A stretch of 14,603 nt of DNA, from contig JASGCH010000014.1 of the NCBI GenBank assembly GCA_030054245.1, positions 1 through 14,603 of the forward strand. Reading direction: 5' to 3'. Shown here piece by piece: positions 1 through 6,819 of this stretch (position 1 is the stretch's first letter; each line of letters opens with the position of its first letter). The position numbers were made by a program, and so were the translations under genes. Source of the stretch: Gammaproteobacteria bacterium (GTDB taxonomy: Bacteria > Pseudomonadota > Gammaproteobacteria > Burkholderiales > Burkholderiaceae_C). The notes beneath the pieces were generated by a model that saw only the letters and a list, made by a program, of their open reading frames with translations, was not told the DNA's origin and did no database searches.

Positions 1-91
1 ACAACCTATAGTTATTCTTTTTTGCACCGCCCACAAATAAAAAACTGTTGCAGAATAAAAAACCATTTTGCAGAACAACCCGAGTAAACAA

Positions 92-152
92 CGGTTGCAT
101 AACAAGCCACCAAATTACAAGGATTTTGTGCGCTCAACCAGCGGAATTTACT
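92..152 (+). repeat. Decayed miniature-element fragment
   Basis: This stretch matches the left arm of the full-length element in order. It has a tip-like ACGGTTGCA, then ATTACAAGG, then a GCGC-containing stretch, then CAGCGGAATTTACT, the same series as in the copy at 13040-13280. The subterminal hairpin and the entire right half are absent. It is most likely an old deletion relic. Confidence 0.5.
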
Positions 153-251
153 AATATAAGGCTGACAACCTTTGAGGTCTATGCCGATGCGCAAAAAATC
201 TATGCGTAAATTCTATGCAACCCGAATTTTCAATTATACTAAAAAGTACTT

Positions 252-360
252 GTGACCGTTGCTCCGTGAGCTGTCGTCATTACCAAGCTTGCGCGCACCG
301 CGCAACCAGCGGGATTGACGATGAAGTGCCTTGGGGGGCGCCCCGTATAACGCAGTCATT
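252..360 (+). repeat. Decayed miniature-element copy
   Basis: The order is CCGTTGC (tip), then CCGTGAGCTGTC, CATTACCAAG, CAACCAGCGG, and near the end ATAACGCAGTCATTT. This follows the left arm and then the right arm of the full element, with the central palindrome and most of the left terminal hairpin missing. A G/C-rich block GGGGGGCGCCCC at 333-344 also occurs in inverted orientation at about 9815-9826. The copy lies just upstream of the gene at 416, so it may contribute leader or promoter sequence. Confidence 0.55.
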
Positions 361-415
361 TGAGATATTTGGTGATACCAGATAGTCTCTCCCTATTTTT
401 ATCTATTCATCACTC

Positions 416-1105
416 ATGCAATACTTGTGGCAACCGCCCCCTCCCTATTCTGTCCCCATCCAAGGTCAGGAGACTTTGTTCCCTGTGCACCGCATTTTTT
501 GTGTCGGCAGAAATTACCAAGCCCACGCGCTGGAAATGGGTAAATCCGTGGATAAATCCACCAGCACACCCTTTTATTTTACCAAATCTCCGACTGCGCT
601 AGTCCATTCTAAAAGCCATATACCTTACCCACCGGGCACCCACAATTTACATCATGAAATGGAATTGGTTGTAGCTATTGGAGGTTCTGGATTCCAATTA
701 ACATCCTCCCAAGCCGCTGGTATGGTATATGGTTATGCTTGTGGCTTAGATTTGACTCGGCGAGATTTACAAGCTGTCGCTAAAGAAAAAAGTTTACCGT
801 GGGACTTGGGTAAGGATTTTGAAAATGCCGCAGTCATCTCTGATATTGTCTGTCGTCCAAACTATATCTTAGACAAGGGCCGCATCGATTTACGCGTCAA
901 CGGCATCTTGCGCCAAGACGCCGATATCTCCCAGCTGATCTGGTCGATTCCAGAAATCATCGAAGATTTATCAAAATATTATCATTTGCAACCGGGCGAT
1001 TTGATTTATACCGGGACTCCTGAAGGAGTTTCAGCCTTAAAATCGGGTGATTTTTTAGTGGGCAGTATTGAGGGTTTAGGTACGGTAGAGCTGAGCATTG
1101 CCTAA
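416..1105 (+). CDS. Fumarylacetoacetate hydrolase-family protein (fumarylpyruvate hydrolase-like)
   Basis: This 229-aa protein belongs to the FAH superfamily, whose members cleave C-C bonds in beta-diketo acids such as fumarylpyruvate or maleylpyruvate during aromatic-ring breakdown in the cytoplasm. The sequence shows the family core CVGRNYQAHA (29-38), the metal-binding acidic residues E81 and E83 in HHEMELVVAIG, D112 in GLDLTRRD, the SQLIWS stretch and the terminal TGTPEGV loop (199-205). Length is normal for single-domain bacterial FAH proteins. The N-terminal QPPPPYSVPIQGQETLFPVHRI resembles the proline-rich start of betaproteobacterial fumarylpyruvate hydrolases, supporting this ATG. 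No Shine-Dalgarno sequence is visible upstream. A regulator follows on the same strand after a 212-bp gap. The substrate is inferred from family resemblance only. Confidence 0.85.
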   Translation: MQYLWQPPPPYSVPIQGQETLFPVHRIFCVGRNYQAHALEMGKSVDKSTSTPFYFTKSPTALVHSKSHIPYPPGTHNLHHEMELVVAIGGSGFQLTSSQAAGMVYGYACGLDLTRRDLQAVAKEKSLPWDLGKDFENAAVISDIVCRPNYILDKGRIDLRVNGILRQDADISQLIWSIPEIIEDLSKYYHLQPGDLIYTGTPEGVSALKSGDFLVGSIEGLGTVELSIA

Positions 1106-1248
1106 AAAAGATCATTACCTCATCGGCTAGGCTACGGTTGCACAGACCTAACTTCGCACGGCTAGCCAACTCATTTACAATGCGTCAATTCTGCTGATGT
1201 GGAAGCTCCAGCAACCCTTATGATAGCTCACAAGGCAAAGATATTGAT

Positions 1249-1283
1249 AAGACTGTTGCACCATCGGCTGGCGCAACAGTCTT
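1249..1283. repeat. Minimal 35-bp palindromic copy of the miniature element
   Basis: AAGACTGTTGC at 1249-1259 faces GCAACAGTCTT at 1273-1283, with CACCATCGGCTGG between them. In effect these are the two element tips joined back to back. It would form a stem of about 15 bp with one mismatch and a small loop. The 5 bases on either side are TTGAT (1244-1248) and TTGAC (1284-1288), a 4/5 direct repeat consistent with a target-site duplication. It lies 34 bp before the LysR-type start codon, with TTTT spanning its right edge (1282-1285), so it could also act as a terminator or attenuator. Confidence 0.75.
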
Positions 1284-1317
1284 TTGACAGTGATAGTGCC
1301 ATCCGTCATTTATCATC

Positions 1318-2265
1318 ATGGACAGACTCCAAAATATTGAAACTTTTGTACGCGTAGCACAACTTCGCAGTTTTAGCCAAGCCGCTAAAGAACTGCGCGT
1401 CGTGCGTTCGGTCATTACCAGTCGTATCCAAAATTTGGAATCTTATATCGGTGCGCCTTTGTTCTACCGCAATACCCGTTCAGTACAGCTCACCGAAATA
1501 GGTTGGTCTTATTTGCAAGATTGCGAAGATTTGGTCAGTCGTGCCCATATCGTTGTCGATAAAATTCGTGATAGTAAAAGTTCTCCCAAAGGAGTGTTGC
1601 GGGTACACGCTTTGACGGGCTTGGTATTAGGACGGTTTGCCCATTTTATCCATCAGTTTCAAGAACAATTTCCAGATATTCAATTACATTTAAATGTCAG
1701 CGATGCGGCCGTCGATCCGGTGCAAACGGGTTATGATTGTGCCTTACAAATTTTTCCTATCGCCTCGACCAATGTCATAGCCAAAAAATTATTTCCTATT
1801 CGGAGAATTCTTTGTGCCTCACCCACCTACTTAAAAATCCATGGCACACCCAAAGACCCTAGGGAGTTGCACCGGTTTCAACTGGGTTTGTATTCCCACT
1901 ATCCCTCCAGAGATAAATGGACATTTCATCATTCTAGTGAATTAGTGACCATTTACTTGCACGCTCAACTCTTAACCAACAGTGTTCATTTATTACGCGA
2001 ATACGCTCTAGATCACGCGGGTATTGTGTGTTTACCTACTCTAGTAGCCACGGATCCACTGTTAAACGCCCAACTACAAGTTGTGTTGCCCGAACATATT
2101 CTGTCGTCTTTTTGGCTCACGGTCATTTACCCGCCAACGGCACGAGAAAACTATAAATTAAACTTATTCTTGACTTATATGAACCAGTACTTTCAGCGCC
2201 ACCCTCCTTGGGACAAAGAGCTACTCGAACAAAAACTTATCCCCGATACTTTAATCATCCATTAA
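1318..2265 (+). CDS. LysR-type transcriptional regulator
   Basis: The 315-aa length and the start MDRLQNIETFVRVAQLRSFS are typical of LysR-family regulators. The N-terminal winged helix-turn-helix (about 4-62) includes SFSQAAKELRVVRSVITSRIQNLE and the family hallmark GAPLFYRNTRSVQLTEIG. A linker helix follows, then the two-lobed effector-binding domain (about 90-295). Such proteins usually bind a small metabolite and activate nearby catabolic genes. Here it sits on the same strand as both neighbours, between the FAH-family gene and the SDR/FMO/transporter set, so either may be its target. It begins only 34 bp after a 35-bp inverted repeat. No Shine-Dalgarno sequence is visible; the start is chosen because the family N-terminus begins exactly there. 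Confidence 0.92.
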   Translation: MDRLQNIETFVRVAQLRSFSQAAKELRVVRSVITSRIQNLESYIGAPLFYRNTRSVQLTEIGWSYLQDCEDLVSRAHIVVDKIRDSKSSPKGVLRVHALTGLVLGRFAHFIHQFQEQFPDIQLHLNVSDAAVDPVQTGYDCALQIFPIASTNVIAKKLFPIRRILCASPTYLKIHGTPKDPRELHRFQLGLYSHYPSRDKWTFHHSSELVTIYLHAQLLTNSVHLLREYALDHAGIVCLPTLVATDPLLNAQLQVVLPEHILSSFWLTVIYPPTARENYKLNLFLTYMNQYFQRHPPWDKELLEQKLIPDTLIIH

Positions 2266-2345
2266 AAAATCATTGCCTCCCTATGCCACCCTATGGAGCG
2301 ACCTACACTAGCCAATGGCTGTGTCATTGCGGTTCACCCCTAGAA

Positions 2346-2473
2346 AAAACTATTGCACCATCGGCTGGTGCAACAGTCTTATAACGCAGTCGTGAGCTAT
2401 TCTCGCATATTGAGTATATGCTAGAATAGCGGCCAAGGTGTAACCACGGCGTAACCGATGGTGCAATAGCCTT
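2346..2473 (+). repeat. Composite miniature inverted-repeat element (128 bp)
   Basis: The left part (about 2346-2380) is the same minimal palindrome as at 1249-1283. It is followed by TAACGCAGTCGTGAG, a diverged central hairpin (2396-2430), and the right arm GGTGTAACCACGGC, ending in a third tip, GCAATAGCCTT (2463-2473). The direct repeat TAGAA lies immediately outside both ends (2341-2345 and 2474-2478), a plausible 5-bp target-site duplication. The element fills most of the gap between the LysR-type and SDR genes and ends 8 bp before the SDR start, so it supplies the SDR leader. Confidence 0.8.
2396..2430. other. Central hairpin of the 2346-2473 element
   Basis: A 15-nt arm starting GCTATTCT and ending GCATAT, a 5-nt loop TGAGT (2411-2415) and a complementary arm ATATGC...AGAATAGC pair with a single mismatch. 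The outer arm differs from the GCTCCCAGTCT arm of the other copies, yet pairing is kept. Confidence 0.75.
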
Positions 2474-2481
2474 TAGAATAT

Positions 2482-3333
2482 ATGACCCCTATGAATAGGA
2501 CCACTGTTGACCTACATTTTAAAAACGCCGTTGTGACCGGAGCTTGTGGTGGATTGGGACAGGCCTTGGTCCGAGCCTTATTAAGTTCTGGCGCTAAAGT
2601 GGCTATGATTGGACTAGACCTTGCCAAAATGCAAGCCGTCGCTCAATCTATGCATGCCGGTGATAGAGTACGCTACTATACTCCCGATGTATCTAACCTT
2701 GAAGCTATGCGCAAGGTGGCTGATGATTGGTTAGATCAATCAGGGCTACCGGATTTAATTATTGCCAATGCAGGAGTGGCCGCCGGTTTTGATATTGAAT
2801 TTGTCGATGATTTGCAAGTTTTTAAACGATTACTAGACATTAATGTATTGGGTCCTATCTATACATTTCATCCCTTCATTGCCAAGTTAAGAGCCACTCC
2901 CTCCCATCCTTGCTCTTTGGTGGGTGTAGCCAGTATTGCTGGATGGCGTGGAATGCCCGGAAACGGTGCTTATTGTGCTAGTAAGGGGGCACTGATACGC
3001 TATCTGCAAAGTCTTCGAGCCGAATGCCGCCATAGCTCTATGCGCGTGCACACCGTAAGCCCAGGGTATTTACGCACGGCTTTGACTGCCGGAAATACAT
3101 TTTCCATGCCCGGATTATTAGAGCCTGACATAGCCGCACAAATCATGTTAAAAGCCATCCAACAAGGTAAAGAGCAAATCGTCATTCCTAAAAGAATAGG
3201 TTGGCTATCACACCTACTTAGCCTATTGCCAGTTCCCCTCCACGACGCTATTTTACTCCGTCAACCGCGCAAACCGCGCGCTGGAGAAGCAGGCTCAACC
3301 CCTATCCCCGGTTTAACCGATAAATCTCCATGA
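2482..3333 (+). CDS. Short-chain dehydrogenase/reductase (SDR)
   Basis: A 283-aa classical SDR, an NAD(P)(H)-dependent alcohol dehydrogenase or ketoreductase with a Rossmann fold. Visible motifs are the cofactor loop TGACGGLG (19-26), D69 after the third strand, NAG (96-98), the structural Asn in DINVLG (N121), and catalytic S151, Y164 and K168 in SIAGW...YCASK, followed by SPGYLRT. The C-terminal stretch 234-283 (IVIPKRIGW...), including a hydrophobic LSHLLSLLP, recalls SDRs acting on lipophilic substrates. Two starts are possible: 2482, or the ATG at 2491; neither has a clear ribosome-binding site. Its TGA overlaps the ATG of the monooxygenase (ATGA), which strongly suggests translational coupling and a shared pathway. 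The substrate cannot be read from the sequence. Confidence 0.92.
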   Translation: MTPMNRTTVDLHFKNAVVTGACGGLGQALVRALLSSGAKVAMIGLDLAKMQAVAQSMHAGDRVRYYTPDVSNLEAMRKVADDWLDQSGLPDLIIANAGVAAGFDIEFVDDLQVFKRLLDINVLGPIYTFHPFIAKLRATPSHPCSLVGVASIAGWRGMPGNGAYCASKGALIRYLQSLRAECRHSSMRVHTVSPGYLRTALTAGNTFSMPGLLEPDIAAQIMLKAIQQGKEQIVIPKRIGWLSHLLSLLPVPLHDAILLRQPRKPRAGEAGSTPIPGLTDKSP

Positions 3334-4652
3334 CCTCCACCTCGCCCACAGAACAACAAATAGCCTTAATTGGTGCTGGACCTGCTGGTCTAGCTATGGC
3401 ACAAAATTGTGCTAAGTTACAAATTCCGTTTCAAGGGTTTGAATCTCATAACGAAGTAGGGGGTCTATGGAATATTAACAATCCACAGTCCACGATGTAT
3501 TCTAGTGCACACTTGATATCCAGTGCCAAAATGACAGAGTTTACCGAGTTTCCTATGCCTCAAGGCACACCAGATTATCCCAGTCATTCTTTAATGTGCG
3601 CCTATTTTCAAGCTTACGCCGATGCCTTTGATTTGCGTAAACACTATCGGTTTAACACCAAAGTTTTAAGCGTTAAGCCCTTGACCAAGAATCCTGACTC
3701 TCTATGGCAAGTCGATACCCAATCGACAACCGATGCTAGTATCCGCAGTGCGGTATATCAAGGTGTGGTGATTGCCAGTGGCACTTTGTCTTATCCCAAC
3801 CTACCTAAACTCAAAGGACAATTTGACGGTGAAATGTGGCATACCGCCCAATACAAATCCCCTGAACAATTAGCCGGTAAAAGAGTACTCATAGTAGGTG
3901 CAGGAAATTCGGGTTGCGACATTGCAGTCGATGCCGCACACCACGCCCAAAGCGTCGATATTTCGGTAAGGCGGGGTTATTATTTTGTGCCAAAATATAT
4001 TTTTGGCAAACCTGCAGATACGATAGGAGGTAAAATCAAATTGCCTCGCCGCTTAAAACAGCGGATAGATGCCATGATCTTGCGTTGGTTTACTGGTGAC
4101 CCTAGCCGATTTGGCTTCCCTAAGCCCAATTATAAAATCTACGAATCGCACCCTATTGTTAATTCGCTTATTTTGTACCATATTGGACATGGGAATGTAG
4201 GTGTTAAACCAGATATATCGCGTCTAGACCAGCACACCGTGTGGTTTCAAGATGGAAGTCACCAAAGTTATGATTTAATTTTACTAGCGACAGGCTACCA
4301 ATTACATTACCCATTCATAGACAAAACCTTATTAAACTGGCAAGGATTTGCCCCCCAATTATTTTTAAATATCTTTTCTCCACATTTTAGGCGCTTGGCA
4401 GTCGTAGGGATGGTGGAATCCAACGGTTTAGGTTGGCAAGGTCGTTATGAACAAGCTAAGTTGGTGGCCGCCTATTGGCAGGGCTTAGCATCGGTTAAGC
4501 AACAAAGTGAGCAACTTTGGCAATCCATACAAAATTCCCAACCTGATGTAAGGGGAGGCTACCCTTATTTACCCTTAGAACGCATGGCCTATTATGTCCA
4601 AAAAGATGTTTACCTGAAAGAACTCCAGAAAGCTTATGCGACACTGCAGTAG
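3330..4652 (+). CDS. Flavin-containing monooxygenase (FMO/BVMO-like)
   Basis: This 440-aa protein is a class B flavoprotein monooxygenase, using FAD, NADPH and O2 to oxygenate a soft nucleophile or a ketone. The FAD-binding motif GAGPAG is at 15-20, followed by the FMO-typical EVGGLWN (42-48). The family signature FxGxxxHxxxY is seen as FDGEMWHTAQY (165-175), the NADPH motif GAGNSG is at 190-195, and LLATGY lies in the C-terminal third. Length matches bacterial FMOs. It overlaps the upstream SDR by 4 bp (ATGA), so the pair probably acts in sequence, for example alcohol to ketone followed by oxygenation. That order is inference. A flavin-dependent reductase role is a less likely alternative. 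Confidence 0.9.
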   Translation: MTSTSPTEQQIALIGAGPAGLAMAQNCAKLQIPFQGFESHNEVGGLWNINNPQSTMYSSAHLISSAKMTEFTEFPMPQGTPDYPSHSLMCAYFQAYADAFDLRKHYRFNTKVLSVKPLTKNPDSLWQVDTQSTTDASIRSAVYQGVVIASGTLSYPNLPKLKGQFDGEMWHTAQYKSPEQLAGKRVLIVGAGNSGCDIAVDAAHHAQSVDISVRRGYYFVPKYIFGKPADTIGGKIKLPRRLKQRIDAMILRWFTGDPSRFGFPKPNYKIYESHPIVNSLILYHIGHGNVGVKPDISRLDQHTVWFQDGSHQSYDLILLATGYQLHYPFIDKTLLNWQGFAPQLFLNIFSPHFRRLAVVGMVESNGLGWQGRYEQAKLVAAYWQGLASVKQQSEQLWQSIQNSQPDVRGGYPYLPLERMAYYVQKDVYLKELQKAYATLQ

Positions 4653-4772
4653 CAAACCTAGCTTAGAACCTTGGTTTCTCAACCGACCACATCGATCTAA
4701 TATCTTTATTTGGCCAGTTAAAATTCCTCAGTCCTGGAAATAGCCGCCCCGTTTATCACCTATTGAACCACT
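4653..4772. other. Intergenic gap before the transporter gene
   Basis: A 120-bp AT-rich gap with no member of the repeat family. AAACC at 4654-4658 can pair with GGTTT at 4673-4677, a weak hairpin at most. An independent promoter for the transporter gene could lie here, but no strong consensus is seen. Confidence 0.3.
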
Positions 4773-5675
4773 ATGTTACCTATCGATGAAGTGCGTCTGA
4801 ATTTTAATCCGGATAGCTTACAAATTTTAAATATCGTCATTGGCTTTATCATGTTTGGTATCGCTTTAGATACCAAACTCGAAGACTTTAAACGAGTGGT
4901 TAAAGTGCCACTGGCTATGACTGTGGGTATTGTTGCCCAGTTTTTGTTGCTACCCGCTACAACTTATGGATTATCCTTAGCTCTGCAAGTGGGTCCCAGT
5001 ATTGCGCTGGGCATGTTGTTGGTAGCCTGTTGTCCACCGGGCAATTTATCCAATGTATTGACTCATCGGTGTGGTGGCAATGTGGCTTTGTCGGTTTCGA
5101 TGACGGCCATTTCAAATGCTTTATGTATCGTCTTGATGCCTGTCAATTTTGCATTTTGGGGTGCTCTTCATCCTACGGCCAGCCCCCTATTAAAAACCAT
5201 TTCCCTAAGCCCCCTCGATATGACTTTGCATATCATTGCCATTATTGGTTTACCTTTTGTCTTAGGCATCTGGTGCGCCATCAAGTTACCTAAATTAACT
5301 GCACGCATTAAACGCCCTGCTGGGTTGCTCAGCATCTTTTTATTGGTAGTCTTTATCGTTGGGGCGATTGCCGGTAATTGGCAATACTTTATGGACTTTG
5401 TAGGCCTTGTACTCCTAGCTGTAGTATTACAGGATGCCATGGCCTTTGCCATTGGTTATTTCTGTGCCCGTGCCACTGGATTAGCAGAATATGATAGGAA
5501 AGCCATAGCTATGGAAGTTGGCGTCCGCAACGCGGGCTTAGGTCTTGTACTGATATTTGCATTTTTTGAGGGTCTAGGGGGTATGGCGGTGGTCGCAGGT
5601 GTTTGGGGATTTTGGGATCTGATTGCCGGATTGATATTGGCAGAGTGGTGGCGTAAACGCAAAACCACCGGCTAA
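4773..5675 (+). CDS. BASS-family (bile acid:sodium symporter) membrane transporter
   Basis: A 300-aa strongly hydrophobic protein with roughly nine to ten predicted membrane helices. It is a member of the BASS family, whose bacterial members use sodium to import organic acids such as bile acids, pantoate or keto-acids. The N-terminal MFGIALDTKLEDFKRV matches the family opening. CPPGNLSN (87-94) followed by GGNVALSVSMT and EVGVRNAGLG (248-257) are the two crossing-helix motifs that form the sodium sites. The tail WWRKRKTTG is positively charged and probably cytoplasmic. It lies between the SDR/FMO pair and the epimerase, suggesting import of the substrate those enzymes process. No Shine-Dalgarno sequence is seen before the ATG. 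Confidence 0.88.
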   Translation: MLPIDEVRLNFNPDSLQILNIVIGFIMFGIALDTKLEDFKRVVKVPLAMTVGIVAQFLLLPATTYGLSLALQVGPSIALGMLLVACCPPGNLSNVLTHRCGGNVALSVSMTAISNALCIVLMPVNFAFWGALHPTASPLLKTISLSPLDMTLHIIAIIGLPFVLGIWCAIKLPKLTARIKRPAGLLSIFLLVVFIVGAIAGNWQYFMDFVGLVLLAVVLQDAMAFAIGYFCARATGLAEYDRKAIAMEVGVRNAGLGLVLIFAFFEGLGGMAVVAGVWGFWDLIAGLILAEWWRKRKTTG

Positions 5676-5683
5676 TCGGACCT

Positions 5684-6637
5684 ATGCAAGCCAAGCACAT
5701 ACTCATCACCGGCGCCCAGGGTTTTTTGGGCACTTCTTTGATCAATTATTTGATTAGCGTACCTTGGGCAAAACTTATCGTAGGTGTCGATGTACGCCAA
5801 AAAAGCTTAGACTCTCCTAAAGTAAAATTATATCTATTGGATATCAGGGACCCTTATTTACCAGACTTGATGCTTAAGCATCATATAGATACCGTGGTAC
5901 ACTTGGCATCAGTGGTTACACCGACTAAAACCATGACCCAAGAAACCATGTATGACATAGATGTCAACGGAACACATCAGGTCTTAGTAGCTTGCCAACG
6001 GGCTGGCGTAAAACACCTTGTCGTGTCTTCAAGTGGTGCGGCTTACGGTTATTACCCTGACAACCCCCCATGGATAGACGAATCAACTCCGTTGCGCGGA
6101 CACCCTCGATTTGCTTACGCTCACCATAAAATGTTGGTAGAAAAAATGCTGTGTGCATGGCGTCATCAACACCCTGAATTAAAACAAACGGTCTTTCGCA
6201 TAGGAACCATTTTAGGGCACCAAGTAAACAACCAACTAACCGATCTATTTACCCAAAAAAGGTTACTACGGATTGTAGGAAGCCCTAGTCCCTTCGTGTT
6301 TATTTGGGATGAAGATGTGGTATCCGCCCTAGCTCATGCCTTAACTGGAGCACCCGCTGGTTGTTATAACTTAGCGGGTGATGGCTATTTAACCATCGAT
6401 GACTTAGCCAGAAAATTAGCCAAGAAAACCTGGTCCATACCCGCAAAGTGGTTGGCATTCCTACTGACGGTGGGAAAGTATTTGGGACTCACGGTTTATG
6501 GACCGGAACAAGTAGATTTTTTACGCTATCGCCCGGTGTTATCCAACACCAAGCTCAAAACCGAATTTGGCTTCACTCCGCAGAAAACCAGCGAGCAAGC
6601 TTTCGACGCGTTCGTCAAGATGAAGAACTTGGTATGA
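5684..6637 (+). CDS. NAD-dependent epimerase/dehydratase family protein (extended SDR)
   Basis: A 317-aa extended SDR. The Rossmann motif GAQGFLG (10-16) is at the N-terminus, DIRD (53-56) binds the adenine region, and HLASVV (73-78) follows. The active site is S116/S117 in VSSSGAAYG with Y145 and K149 in YAHHK. The C-terminal half is the substrate-binding part, with FIWDEDVVSALAHAL resembling NDP-sugar epimerases or hydroxysteroid dehydrogenase/isomerase-like members. It starts 8 bp after the transporter stop codon, so the two are almost certainly cotranscribed. Sugar versus steroid or polyketide substrates cannot be separated by eye; the FMO/SDR/BASS company makes a lipophilic or carboxylic substrate attractive, as inference. 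A miniature element begins 15 bp after its stop. Confidence 0.88.
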   Translation: MQAKHILITGAQGFLGTSLINYLISVPWAKLIVGVDVRQKSLDSPKVKLYLLDIRDPYLPDLMLKHHIDTVVHLASVVTPTKTMTQETMYDIDVNGTHQVLVACQRAGVKHLVVSSSGAAYGYYPDNPPWIDESTPLRGHPRFAYAHHKMLVEKMLCAWRHQHPELKQTVFRIGTILGHQVNNQLTDLFTQKRLLRIVGSPSPFVFIWDEDVVSALAHALTGAPAGCYNLAGDGYLTIDDLARKLAKKTWSIPAKWLAFLLTVGKYLGLTVYGPEQVDFLRYRPVLSNTKLKTEFGFTPQKTSEQAFDAFVKMKNLV

Positions 6638-6651
6638 GGTTATATAAACCT

Positions 6652-6730
6652 GAAACTGTTGCACCATCGGCTGGCGCCACAGTCTTACCTTGTGATGACC
6701 ACAGATTACCAGAAATGGTGCAACAGTCTT
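6652..6730 (+). repeat. Composite miniature inverted-repeat element (79 bp)
   Basis: The left part repeats the minimal palindrome (AAACTGTTGCACC facing CGCCACAGTCTT, ending about 6686). About 44 bp follow, closing with a further tip, GCAACAGTCTT (6720-6730). Thus three tip sequences occur in one short unit, as in the 2346-2473 copy. The spacer between tips has no match to the arms of the full element. No direct repeat is visible at its borders. It starts 15 bp after the epimerase stop and may serve as its terminator. Confidence 0.7.
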
Positions 6731-6735
6731 GCGGC

Positions 6736-6780
6736 CTTAAAGTCATTAATTACCTCCCAATAGTGGGCAACTTTAAAAGA
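6736..6780. terminator. Possible convergent-gene terminator hairpin
   Basis: TTAAAGT (6737-6743) can pair with ACTTTAA (6770-6776), enclosing a small CCCA/TGGG hairpin. It sits between the convergent ends of the epimerase (plus) and metG (minus) genes. The structure is modest and has no long U-tract, so a terminator role is only possible. Confidence 0.3.
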
Positions 6781-6781
6781 T

Positions 6782-6805
6782 AGACGGTTGGCCGGCGGGC
6801 TACCC
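6782..6805 (+). repeat. Possible isolated element tip relic
   Basis: AGACGGTTGGCCGGCGGGCT resembles the tip plus subterminal hairpin of the 12653-12819 copy (AGACCGTTGCACCGGCGGCT). It is short and diverged, so this is tentative. It lies 15 bp beyond the metG stop codon. Confidence 0.35.
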
Positions 6806-6819
6806 TTCAAAATATCAAA

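Larger units (their letters stand above)
1..415. other. Gene-free region with decayed repeat copies
   Basis: No convincing gene is seen here; the short open frames have no recognisable product and overlap repeat sequence. The stretch is largely explained by two decayed copies of the window's miniature inverted-repeat family, at about 92-152 and 252-360. The last 55 bases before the gene at 416 are AT-rich and may hold its promoter, but I cannot point to a convincing -35/-10 pair. Confidence 0.5.

Noticed and set aside
1106..2300. Short repeat after the FAH-family and LysR-type stop codons (TAAAAAA, ATCATTRCCTC)
   Set aside because: Two similar stretches of about 17 nt follow the stops, and a weaker likeness occurs near 6740, but they are too short and AT-rich to separate from chance.
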